A program made the translations under genes and the position numbers. The notes below the pieces were generated by a model, which saw nothing but the letters and a program-made list of their open reading frames with translations, was not told where the DNA came from and did no database searches. A stretch of DNA of 6,802 nt from Planctomycetota bacterium. GTDB lineage: Bacteria; Planctomycetota; UBA1135; UBA2386. The DNA lies in the NCBI GenBank assembly GCA_016793305.1, contig JAEUHU010000558.1, positions 1 through 6,802 of the forward strand, given 5' to 3'. The first letter of the stretch is position 1. Each line of letters opens with the position of its first letter. This document shows, in pieces, positions 1 to 6,569 of the stretch.

Positions 1-2
1 TG

Positions 3-857
3 CCGCTGCACGACCCGATCCGCGTCGCCGAGGAGTGGGCCGTGGTCGACAACCTCTCGCAAGGGCGCGCCGGACTCGGCGTCGCCTGCGGCTGGGTGCC
101 GAACGACTTCGTGATCGGCGGCAACCAGGAGCGCTTCCACCTCCGCAAGGAGGCGTTCGCCGACGGCATCGCGACCTTGCGCAAGCTGTGGCGCGGCGAA
201 TCGCACACCGTCGTGAACCCGCAGGGCGAAGCAGTCGCGATCCACACGCTGCCGCGGCCGGTGCAGAAGGAGCTGCCGCTGTGGATCACCGTCGCCGGCA
301 ACCCGGACACCTTCCGCCAGGCGGGCCAGCTCGGCGCCAACGTGCTGACCCACCTGCTCGGCCAGACCATCGACGGCCTCGCCGACAAGATCGCGCTCTA
401 CCACGACGCCTGGCGGGCGGCCGGCCACCCAGGGCGCGGCACCGTGACGTTGATGCTGCACACCTTCGTCGGCGAGCACGACGACGAAGTGCACGACCTC
501 GTGAAGGCGCCGATGAAGCGCTACCTGCAGGGCTCGCTGAGCCTCGCGTCGGCGCACATCTGCTCGGTGCCGTTCCTGCAGCACGCCGAGAACATCGACC
601 TGACCAAGGTGACGCCGCAGCTGGTCGACGAGGTGCTCGACGCGTCGTTCGAGAAGTACTTCCACATGAGCGGCCTGTTCGGCTCGCACGAGAAGTGCCT
701 CGACACGGTCGATCGCGCCGAAGCTGCCGGCGTCGACGAGATCGCCTGCCTGATCGACTACGGCATCGCGCCCGACGTCGTGATGCAGAGCCTCGACCAC
801 CTCAACGTGGTGCGCATCCTGGCGAACCCGAAGCCGCGGCACGCCGCGGCCCGCTGA
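3..857 (+). CDS. Luciferase-like flavin-dependent monooxygenase, MupA/Atu3671 natural-product type (5'-truncated)
   Basis: The reading frame is open from the window edge to TGA at 855-857 and gives 284 residues with no start codon, so the N-terminus lies outside. The GTG at 42 encodes an internal Val in the conserved stretch RVAEEWAVVDNLSQGR and is not a true start. Landmarks follow the luciferase-like TIM-barrel family closely: GWVPNDF, then LRKLWRGE, the RPVQKELPLWIT strand, AGNPDTFRQAG, GANVLTHLLGQ, LMLHTFVGE, and near the C-terminus GVDEIACLIDYGIAPD followed by LDHLN. These match the subgroup annotated as natural-product-biosynthesis luciferase-like monooxygenases, which occur alone or embedded in NRPS/PKS megasynthases. 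Such enzymes use reduced flavin and O2 to oxygenate a carrier-bound or free intermediate. Only about ten residues follow the conserved end, so this is a stand-alone enzyme or the last domain of a larger protein. The family call is firm; the substrate and upstream architecture are unknown. Confidence 0.9.
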   Translation, partial: PLHDPIRVAEEWAVVDNLSQGRAGLGVACGWVPNDFVIGGNQERFHLRKEAFADGIATLRKLWRGESHTVVNPQGEAVAIHTLPRPVQKELPLWITVAGNPDTFRQAGQLGANVLTHLLGQTIDGLADKIALYHDAWRAAGHPGRGTVTLMLHTFVGEHDDEVHDLVKAPMKRYLQGSLSLASAHICSVPFLQHAENIDLTKVTPQLVDEVLDASFEKYFHMSGLFGSHEKCLDTVDRAEAAGVDEIACLIDYGIAPDVVMQSLDHLNVVRILANPKPRHAAAR

Positions 858-1806
858 CGCAACGGCGGCACCAGACGTTCTCGCCCTTGCGGCGCCACTC
901 GGCCGGGCCGAACGCCAGCTCGGCCGGTGGGCTCTCTGGATCGAGCACCGCGTGCACGTGCTCGTCGCCTTCCGGAGTGACGGGCAGCTGGCCGCTCGGA
1001 CGCTGCAGCACGGTGGCCAGCGACGGGTTCACGAACACCGGCAGCGAGCAGCGCGTGCGTTCGAGCGACGGATTGACGACGCGGTGCGGTGTGGCGACGA
1101 GCCGGTTGCCCGAGACGTACTGCAGCAGTTCGCCGACGTTGACCAGCCAGGTCGCCGGTCGGCTCGGCACAGCACACCACCGACCGTCGGGGCGGCGCAC
1201 CTCGAGGCCACCGACGTCGTCCTGCAGCGTCAGCGTCACGAGGCTGAAGTCGAGGTGCGCCGCGACCCCGCGCAGCGCCGCCGTGCGATGCGGCTGCGGG
1301 TGGTAGCCGATGCCCTTCGCCAGCACGTACGGATCGTCACGGAGCCACCCGGTCGCCTCGAGCCCGAGGGCCGCGGCGAGCTTGTGCAGGAGCCGGACGC
1401 CGACGCGTTCGACGGCTTCGACGTAGGCCATCGTGCGCGCGCGGAAGCCCGGGTCGGCGGGCCACAGGTTCGGCCCCTGCAGGCGGACGTGCGGCGCCGT
1501 CGCCCACCGCTCGGCGGCGACCGGCGCACGTTCGCGGCCGAAGTGGATCTGCTCGCGGTGGTCGCGCTCGTTCTGCATGCGGCTGTGGCCGCGGAAGTGC
1601 GGAGAGTGCGCGATCGACAACCGCGCCTTGTCCACCTCGGGCAGCGCGAACAGCCAGCGGAGGTCGGCGAGCACGCGTTCGCAGGCCCCGAGCGGCACGG
1701 CCGCGTCGTGCAGCAGCACGGCCCCGTGCCGCTGGAAGGCCGCCAGCAGCGCTTCGGGCTCGGCGGCCGCGAGGTCGAACACCGGCCAGGTGGCCGCCGT
1801 GCTCAC
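802..1806 (-). CDS. Fe(II)/2-oxoglutarate-dependent dioxygenase, isopenicillin-N-synthase-like
   Basis: 334 residues, cytoplasmic, of usual length for the family. The N-terminal DIOX_N-type region starts with WPVFDLAA and includes RDHREQIHFG (82-90) and GPNLWP (111-116). The C-terminal jelly roll has the facial triad H184-x-D186 (AAHLDFS) and H241 (ATPHRVV). R252-x-S254 (RCSLPVFVNPS) is the expected 2-oxoglutarate carboxylate clamp. VNVGELLQYVSGNRL (222-236) is typical of IPNS/flavonol-synthase-like enzymes. The expected reaction is O2-dependent hydroxylation, desaturation or ring closure of a small molecule or peptide; the substrate is unknown. The start is GTG at 1806, overlapping the upstream stop in GTGA, with GAGG at 1814-1817 seven bases upstream. 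The longer open frame upstream has no plausible start that avoids the neighbouring gene. The last 18 residues are antisense to the monooxygenase gene end and are not conserved-looking. True 1-aminocyclopropanecarboxylate oxidase or IPNS function is not implied. Confidence 0.92.
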   Translation of the reverse strand: MSTAATWPVFDLAAAEPEALLAAFQRHGAVLLHDAAVPLGACERVLADLRWLFALPEVDKARLSIAHSPHFRGHSRMQNERDHREQIHFGRERAPVAAERWATAPHVRLQGPNLWPADPGFRARTMAYVEAVERVGVRLLHKLAAALGLEATGWLRDDPYVLAKGIGYHPQPHRTAALRGVAAHLDFSLVTLTLQDDVGGLEVRRPDGRWCAVPSRPATWLVNVGELLQYVSGNRLVATPHRVVNPSLERTRCSLPVFVNPSLATVLQRPSGQLPVTPEGDEHVHAVLDPESPPAELAFGPAEWRRKGENVWCRRCVSGPRRAAASGSPGCAPR

Positions 1807-2798
1807 GACGACGCCTCGACCGTGGCCCGCAGCCACGCCGCCGCCGCGTCGAGGCACGCCACGGCCTCGGGACTCGGCCCGACGGCGCCGAAGAACCCGC
1901 GCGCGCCCTTCCGGCGGAGCTTCTCGGTGTGCACGCCGCCCGCGAGTGCGGGCACCAGCACCGCGGGTTCGACCGGCAGGCTCTTCTCGTGCAGCAGCTC
2001 GAACAGCAGCCAGCGCGCGGCTTCGGCCAGCCCGCGGTCGGGTTCGCCGTCGAGCGCCGCACACCAGTCGTCGACGCGCAGCGCCCGGATCGCGGCGCGT
2101 CGCCAGCCTTCGGCGCTGGCGTGCGCGACCGCATGCGCCATCACCGCGCGATGCCGCCCCGACACCGGGTCGAACGTCTCGCCGTCGACGTACGGGTCCG
2201 GCACCGTGTGGCCGAGCACGGCGAGGTCCTCCCGCACCTTGTAGCGCGCGTGGTCCAGGTCGTGCGCGAAGAACTCCGCCGGCGAACGCACGGCGCCGTC
2301 GCCGAACGCCGGCCGCTCGACGACGCCGAGCGCATGCACAGGCCAGGCGCGAGAGCACAGCAGTTCGTCGCACGACAGCCGCCGGCTGGTCGGCAACAGC
2401 AGCACGAACGGCCACATCGCCAGCAGCGCGTCGAGCTCGCCCGCGACCTTCGGCACGTAGTGCGGTTCGCTGCCGACGGTGCGTTCCGCGACGTGGGCGG
2501 CGACCAGCCGCACGACGCGACGGTAGCCACAGCCGTCGCTGAGCCAGCGGCGCGGCACCCAGAACGGCCCGATCGCCGCGTAGCCTTCGCGGTGCAGTTG
2601 CTCGAGTTCCCAGGCGAGCACGCTGCCGGGCGGTGCCTCGCTGATCTGCAGGAACGGTTCCTGCCGCTGCACGCCGTCGTGCACCCACGCGTGGTTCTGG
2701 TCGAGCGACCAGTGCCGCAGCGCGTCGGCGAGGCGCTGCTCCTCGGCCCGGCGAGCGCGGCGTTGCAGGTCGTCGAGGCGTCCGATCACGCGGGGCAT
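1803..2798 (-). CDS. Unrecognised protein with HxxxH and ExxH motifs, coupled to the dioxygenase
   Basis: 331 residues; I do not recognise the family. There is no signal peptide or membrane segment; a short hydrophobic run at 129-135 is too short to span a membrane. The N-terminus is charged and helical (residues 7-28, Arg/Glu/Leu-rich). Candidate metal ligands cluster in the C-terminal half: HDLDH (179-183), H197, H222-x3-H226 in AHAVAHA, and E267-x2-H270 in FELLHEK. HDLDHA after an HALGV segment (155-159) faintly recalls HD-domain phosphohydrolases (HDxGH), but the Gly is Asp and the spacing is not convincing. The spaced His/Glu pairs in helical segments would also suit a helical di-metal protein. 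Both ideas are inference. The ATG at 2798 is chosen because the 20 residues added by an upstream TTG at 2858 are Pro/Arg/Ala-rich and unlike a domain, though neither start has a good Shine-Dalgarno. The stop overlaps the dioxygenase GTG, so a joint function is likely. Confidence 0.8.
   Translation of the reverse strand: MPRVIGRLDDLQRRARRAEEQRLADALRHWSLDQNHAWVHDGVQRQEPFLQISEAPPGSVLAWELEQLHREGYAAIGPFWVPRRWLSDGCGYRRVVRLVAAHVAERTVGSEPHYVPKVAGELDALLAMWPFVLLLPTSRRLSCDELLCSRAWPVHALGVVERPAFGDGAVRSPAEFFAHDLDHARYKVREDLAVLGHTVPDPYVDGETFDPVSGRHRAVMAHAVAHASAEGWRRAAIRALRVDDWCAALDGEPDRGLAEAARWLLFELLHEKSLPVEPAVLVPALAGGVHTEKLRRKGARGFFGAVGPSPEAVACLDAAAAWLRATVEASS
1814..1817 (-). promoter_or_regulatory. Shine-Dalgarno GAGG that decides the dioxygenase GTG start
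   Basis: On the minus strand GAGG lies seven bases before the GTG at 1806, inside the end of the upstream gene. Together with the four-base GTGA stop/start overlap this supports translational coupling and the non-ATG start. Confidence 0.65.
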
Positions 2799-2879
2799 GG
2801 GGCGAAGCGAGCCGCGGCCCGCCTCCGCATCATCCGGAGCACGCGGCCGGTGTGGCAACCGTTCCCGACGCTCCGCCGG
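2799..2879 (-). other. Short gap between protease stop and unknown gene; no clear terminator
   Basis: The gap contains an alternative TTG start at 2858 in frame with the downstream gene, and a weak 5-bp stem CTCCG/CGGAG (2823-2839) with no T-run. It has no convincing Rho-independent terminator or promoter, which is compatible with readthrough from the protease gene. Confidence 0.4.
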
Positions 2880-5800
2880 CTACTTCGCCGCCGGCGACTC
2901 GAAGGCGAGCTCGACCACCTGCCCGGAACGCAGCTCGACCTTCGCCCGCAGCGACAGCCGCTCGTTCGGGAACCGGCAGGCGAAGCCACGCTGCTGCTCG
3001 GCGAAGCGCCGCACGACGGCCCGGTCGTACTGGTCCTTCGCCGCGTAGCGCACCCGCACCACCTGCTGCAGCAGCGACTCCGGCCCGTCGACGTAGGCGA
3101 GCCAGTCGGCGGTGTCGGCCCCCGGCGCTCGCAGCGCATGGTCGCGCGTGGCGACGAGCCGCAGTTCGTCGGCCACCGGCTCGGCACCGACGACGAGCTC
3201 CTGCACCGGCAGCTCGACGCCGGGCTCCGACTCGAAGAACCCGGCGCTCACCCGGTGCGTGCCTGCCGGCACCCGGAAGCGCGCCATCGGATGCGGCACC
3301 AGCAGGATCCCGCGCACTCTGAGCGGATCGTCGCCGTCGCGATGCAGTTGGAAGTCCGACCGTTCTGCGATGGCCCATGCGCGCTGCAACGTGGCGTCGA
3401 GCTCGCACTCGATCTCCCACTCGCCGTTGCCCCAGTAGCGTTGGCTCGCCAGCAGCCGCACCGGCCGTTCGAGGTGGGCGGTGTCGACCGACAGGGTGCG
3501 TTGCTCCCCGCCTTGCAGCTCGACCTCGGCCTCGACCGGAAAGCCGCCGTCCTGCGGATAGGCGAGCGCGAAGCCGGTGTACGGCCCCCAGTGCCGGACC
3601 GTCGACCGCGCCGAGAACCCGGTGGCGGCGCAGCGCCACGTGACCGACCCCACCTGCGCCAGCACCGACTCGTGGCCGTCGAGCCACAGCGTGTAGCCGT
3701 TCTTCGGCCCACCGCCGGCAGTGCGCAGCACGCGCGCCACCAGCGGCGGCGTGGGCGGCGCCTCGCAGCGCACGCGCGTCTGCAGCGTGCTCGTGCTGCC
3801 GTCGGCAGCGGTCACCACCGCCGACACGAAGGACGGTCGCGCACACACCAGCGTCACCAGCTCGCCCGCGGTCGCCTCCCACTTGCCGACGACCACGCCG
3901 GTGCCTTCCTCGACGACCGTGTAGAGCACCTTCTGCTGGCGCGCGATCGTGTCGACGAGCCCCGCGAGTTGCAGCGTCACCCTCCAGCGTGGGCGCTGCA
4001 GCAACGGGTCGAAGCCGTCGAACTTCTCGCGCGCGCGCACCAGCAGCGGCACGACCGGCGCCACCGAACGGCCAGGCACGACGTCGGTCTCCAGGTGTTC
4101 GACGAAGCCGTCGTTGCTGGTGACGCTGACGCCGAGGCGGTAGCGCTCGTCCGCCGACGTGTCGAGCCACATCGAGTCCGGCCAGAACAGATGGTCCCCG
4201 ACGAGCCTGGTTCGCTCGAAGCGTCCATCGAGGATGGTCACCCAGTCCGTGGCCACGACGCGGTTGCGCACGTCTGCCGGACCGCCGAGATGGAGCCGTA
4301 GGCGCGGCCCGGAGCGATCCCGGTCGGGGTGCGTCTCACCGAGCTTCGGATCCGGGGTGAACGCGACCTGCTCGATCCGCAACGCCGAAGACGCCGGGGC
4401 GATCGGCATGTGCTCGAGCGATCGCTCGATCGTCCGTCCGTCGTACGTGATCACGGCAGTACCACGCTGCGGCCCGCGCGTTCGTGTCCAACCGACGAAG
4501 CGCTGCGCAACTTCGCCACCGGCCACGTCGACCGGTTCGAGGCCCTCGGCCGACGTCGTGCGCCACGTCACCGCCGCGACCTTCGCCAGCGCCTGCCGGT
4601 CGCCGAGCAACCGCCACGCCACGTCCCAGGTCGGCACGCCGTCGACGAGGCCGACGAACCGATCGAACGCTTCGACGTCGAGCCGCTCCTCGCCCGAGAA
4701 CCGTGTCGTGGCGCCCAGCTCGATCCATCGCTCGACCGGTGTGCGCCGCCCGTCCATCCAGACGATCGTCGCCGTGGCCCGGAAGTCGCGCACGGCGGTG
4801 CAGCGCAGCGGCCACCCGAACGTGCTCTGCCGCACGATGCGGTTCCCACCGGAGAGCCACGGATCGAGTTCCCATTCGACGTGGTCGACCTCGAAGGTCC
4901 TGGCGTGCGGCATGTCGAGCGACACCGTGACCGCTTGCACGGTCCGCCCGGAAGCGTCCTTGCTCATCGCGCGGGCCTGCCACTCGATGCACGGTTCGTC
5001 GCGCACGACGTCGGTGAACTGCGGCTCCAGGTGCAGGCGCTTCCTGCCGCCGTCGCGATAGGTGATCTCGCAGTCGATCGGCCCGGCGACGTTGCTCCAC
5101 CCGAGCGCACTCGAATACGCCGGCGTCGAGCGGGCCCCTTCGCCGCCTTCCTTGTACTCCGACACGGGTTCGAGCCGATCCATCGCCGGCTTCGTCCACT
5201 TCACCGCGACGATGTCGGCGACGTCGCCAGCCGGCACGTCGAGTCCTGCCTCGAAGTACCAGACCGGCGTCTTGCCGTCGGCGAGCCGTCCGGAGTACTG
5301 ATCCCGGAAGTGGATCTGGGCCGGCCGGAAGTCGGCCACCGGCACCGGCCCTTCGACCTGCCCTTCGACCCGGTGCGTCGCCCCATCGGCCAGCTGCAGC
5401 ACGGCGACCAGCGGCGTCGGGTTCTTCTGCGTGCCGGCGACCAGCGCGAAGCCGTTCGCCGCTTCCTCCGCGCGCACCCGGCGCGGCTTGCCGGTCTCGT
5501 CGCTCCAGAACCAGTCGACCGCCTTCACGTCGGCGAGCAGCGTCCGCGGCCCGCGCAGGTCGGCGAAGAACGTGTAGGTGAACTTCTGCGCGTTGGCGTC
5601 GAAGCGCACCGCGTCGGCGTGGCCGCGGATCGCCAGCGCCTCGAGCGTCGCCGGCGCCGGCACGACGCTGCCGTCGTCGTTGCGAACGACCTTCTCCTCG
5701 ACGTCGAGCAGCGTGATCGCCCAGTTGCAGAACACGCCTTCGTGCTCGCCGGCGAGGCGGATGTCGTCGAACAGTTCGTAGGCGACCTGGCAGAAGCCGC

Positions 5801-6569
5801 GCCGGGCCCACTTCGTGCCCCAGCTGTTCATCACCAGGAAGGTGCCCTCGCCGTCGTCGTAGCCGACGATGCACATCGCGTGCTTGCCGTGCGGTTGCCC
5901 CGGCTGGCGCAACTGTTCGTCGCGGTCGAACAACGCGCGGTCGTACTTGGGGAAGCGCCCCGACAGGAAGATCGGGTTCACGTGCGCACCGAACACGACG
6001 ATCTGCCGCCGCTGCAGCGCGCGCCGGATGCCCTGGCGGTCGACGACGAGATGCGCATCGCGCAGCGGGAACGCCTTCGCCTCGGCACGCGCACGCTCGT
6101 TCGGGGCGGTGCGGAAGTCGCCGGGGCGATACGGCTCGGTCGCCAGCGTCGACGCGCCCTGCTCGCACAGCACGCGCACCGCCTCGACGAAGCTCGAGCC
6201 TTCGTCCTGGCCGTGGTTGATCTGGTTGTAGAGGAAGCGCGGCGAGAACACGCGCTCGGGGCGATCCGGGAGCCAGCCCTGGTCGCGCGCCTCGAGGTAG
6301 CTCTTCGCGGCGTAGGCGATCGCCCACGTCGTGCAGTCGTTCATCTGCTGCTCGCCGACCGGCGGCAGCCACCGGCGCAGGTCGACGCGCGGCTCCTCGA
6401 TCAGTTCGATGCGCGGCGGAGTGAACTTCGGCACTGCGGCGAGCTGAGCCGTGGTCGGGTCGACCGAGCCGGTCTGGGCCAGCAGCCTCGACGTGGGCAG
6501 CGAGCCCATGAACACCGCGAGCAAAGCGACCGACCACCAGTGCCTGAAGATGCGCATTCGCCCCAGCAT
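2880..6569 (-). CDS. Secreted papain-like (C1) cysteine protease with nine tandem beta-rich, YEATS-like repeats
   Basis: 1229 residues. A Sec-type signal peptide (1-31) is followed by a short linker and a C1 papain-family peptidase domain (about 63-290). Catalytic residues are C79 in MNDCTTWAIAYA, H230 in HGKHAMCIVGYDD and N248 in MNSWGTKW; the oxyanion Gln is probably Q74 or Q75. FSPRFLYNQIN (108-118) is also family-typical. Residues about 311-1227 form nine diverged repeats of roughly 100 residues, described separately. No classical I29 prodomain fits between the signal peptide and the catalytic domain. The product is probably exported to periplasm, envelope or outside, with the array acting as a binding or spacer region; substrate is unknown. 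There is no lipobox, LPxTG, or obvious C-terminal sorting domain. An ATG at 6557 (residue 5) is an equally possible start and gives a more compact signal peptide; neither has a clear Shine-Dalgarno. The gene is continuous, so the frame is certain. The protease call is strong, the repeat fold is inference. Confidence 0.93.
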   Translation of the reverse strand: MLGRMRIFRHWWSVALLAVFMGSLPTSRLLAQTGSVDPTTAQLAAVPKFTPPRIELIEEPRVDLRRWLPPVGEQQMNDCTTWAIAYAAKSYLEARDQGWLPDRPERVFSPRFLYNQINHGQDEGSSFVEAVRVLCEQGASTLATEPYRPGDFRTAPNERARAEAKAFPLRDAHLVVDRQGIRRALQRRQIVVFGAHVNPIFLSGRFPKYDRALFDRDEQLRQPGQPHGKHAMCIVGYDDGEGTFLVMNSWGTKWARRGFCQVAYELFDDIRLAGEHEGVFCNWAITLLDVEEKVVRNDDGSVVPAPATLEALAIRGHADAVRFDANAQKFTYTFFADLRGPRTLLADVKAVDWFWSDETGKPRRVRAEEAANGFALVAGTQKNPTPLVAVLQLADGATHRVEGQVEGPVPVADFRPAQIHFRDQYSGRLADGKTPVWYFEAGLDVPAGDVADIVAVKWTKPAMDRLEPVSEYKEGGEGARSTPAYSSALGWSNVAGPIDCEITYRDGGRKRLHLEPQFTDVVRDEPCIEWQARAMSKDASGRTVQAVTVSLDMPHARTFEVDHVEWELDPWLSGGNRIVRQSTFGWPLRCTAVRDFRATATIVWMDGRRTPVERWIELGATTRFSGEERLDVEAFDRFVGLVDGVPTWDVAWRLLGDRQALAKVAAVTWRTTSAEGLEPVDVAGGEVAQRFVGWTRTRGPQRGTAVITYDGRTIERSLEHMPIAPASSALRIEQVAFTPDPKLGETHPDRDRSGPRLRLHLGGPADVRNRVVATDWVTILDGRFERTRLVGDHLFWPDSMWLDTSADERYRLGVSVTSNDGFVEHLETDVVPGRSVAPVVPLLVRAREKFDGFDPLLQRPRWRVTLQLAGLVDTIARQQKVLYTVVEEGTGVVVGKWEATAGELVTLVCARPSFVSAVVTAADGSTSTLQTRVRCEAPPTPPLVARVLRTAGGGPKNGYTLWLDGHESVLAQVGSVTWRCAATGFSARSTVRHWGPYTGFALAYPQDGGFPVEAEVELQGGEQRTLSVDTAHLERPVRLLASQRYWGNGEWEIECELDATLQRAWAIAERSDFQLHRDGDDPLRVRGILLVPHPMARFRVPAGTHRVSAGFFESEPGVELPVQELVVGAEPVADELRLVATRDHALRAPGADTADWLAYVDGPESLLQQVVRVRYAAKDQYDRAVVRRFAEQQRGFACRFPNERLSLRAKVELRSGQVVELAFESPAAK
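2889..5639 (-). repeat. Nine tandem protein repeats of about 100 residues (prokaryotic YEATS-like beta-sandwich candidates)
   Basis: Aligning residues 311-1227 by eye gives nine copies. Each has a lead strand, then a core strand ending in V-x-aromatic. The aromatic anchors are W353, W458, W566, W669, W776, Y883, W978, F1073 and Y1175, spaced 105, 108, 103, 107, 107, 95, 95 and 102 residues. Each copy closes with a strand, a turn and a strand; the turn is D-G in copies 1-6 (D395, D506, D606, D710, D820, D923) and G-G, P-G and S-G in copies 7-9. Copies 7 (YTLWLDGHESVLAQVGSVTW) and 9 (YVDGPESLLQQVVRVRY) are the clearest and resemble prokaryotic YEATS-like domains, where a strand ending in dGP is followed by a helix or turn and V-x-Y. 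The YEATS LHxTF acyl-lysine pocket signature is absent in all copies, so ligand binding of that kind is not predicted. The periodicity is directly seen; the fold name is inference, and a generic Ig-like fold is the main alternative. Confidence 0.65.
5700..6383 (-). other. C1 papain-type catalytic domain
   Basis: Encodes residues about 63-290 of the protease. The order is Gln/Cys (VGEQQMNDCTTWA, C79), FSPRFLYN, GSSFVEAVRVLCEQGAS (typical mid-domain helix with Gly turn), H230 in HAMCIVGYDD, and N248-S-W-G. The usual papain QGxCGSCW block is altered: only five residues separate Q74 from C79 (six in papain) and the structural Cys before the nucleophile is missing. Other domain cysteines are C135, C233, C260 and C281. 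Confidence 0.88.
6477..6569 (-). other. Sec signal peptide of the papain-like protease
   Basis: Residues 1-31 show the classic tripartite pattern. There is a basic start (R4, R6, R9), a hydrophobic core WWSVALLAVFMG (11-22), and a polar region ending in SRLLA before Gln32. The likely cleavage is after Ala31. No Cys follows, so a lipoprotein is excluded, and there is no twin-arginine motif. Confidence 0.8.

Noticed and set aside
35..1306. Long plus-strand open frame over the monooxygenase and dioxygenase
   Set aside because: It is Arg/Ala/Pro-rich without any domain motif and overlaps two well-supported genes; a GC-rich shadow frame.
1888..2334. HD-domain phosphohydrolase assignment for the unknown protein
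   Set aside because: HDLDHA and an upstream HALGV look similar to HD motifs, but the Gly of HDxGH is Asp, the spacing is poor and no downstream Asp motif is clear.
1807..2688. N-terminal extension of the dioxygenase frame
   Set aside because: The extra 294 residues are Arg/Ala-rich and antisense-free shadow of the upstream gene; the GTG at 1806 has a Shine-Dalgarno and gives the family length.
2823..2839. Possible terminator hairpin CTCCG/CGGAG after the protease
   Set aside because: The stem is only five pairs with no T-run, and it lies inside the alternative start region of the next gene.
2830..4170. 446-residue minus-strand frame over the repeat array
   Set aside because: Shadow of the protease; composition is Arg/Ala/Gly-rich and lacks the repeating V-x-aromatic pattern.
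1929..4301. 790-residue plus-strand open frame
   Set aside because: It lies antisense to the unknown gene and the protease array, with His/Arg/Ala-rich low-complexity content and no recognisable motif.
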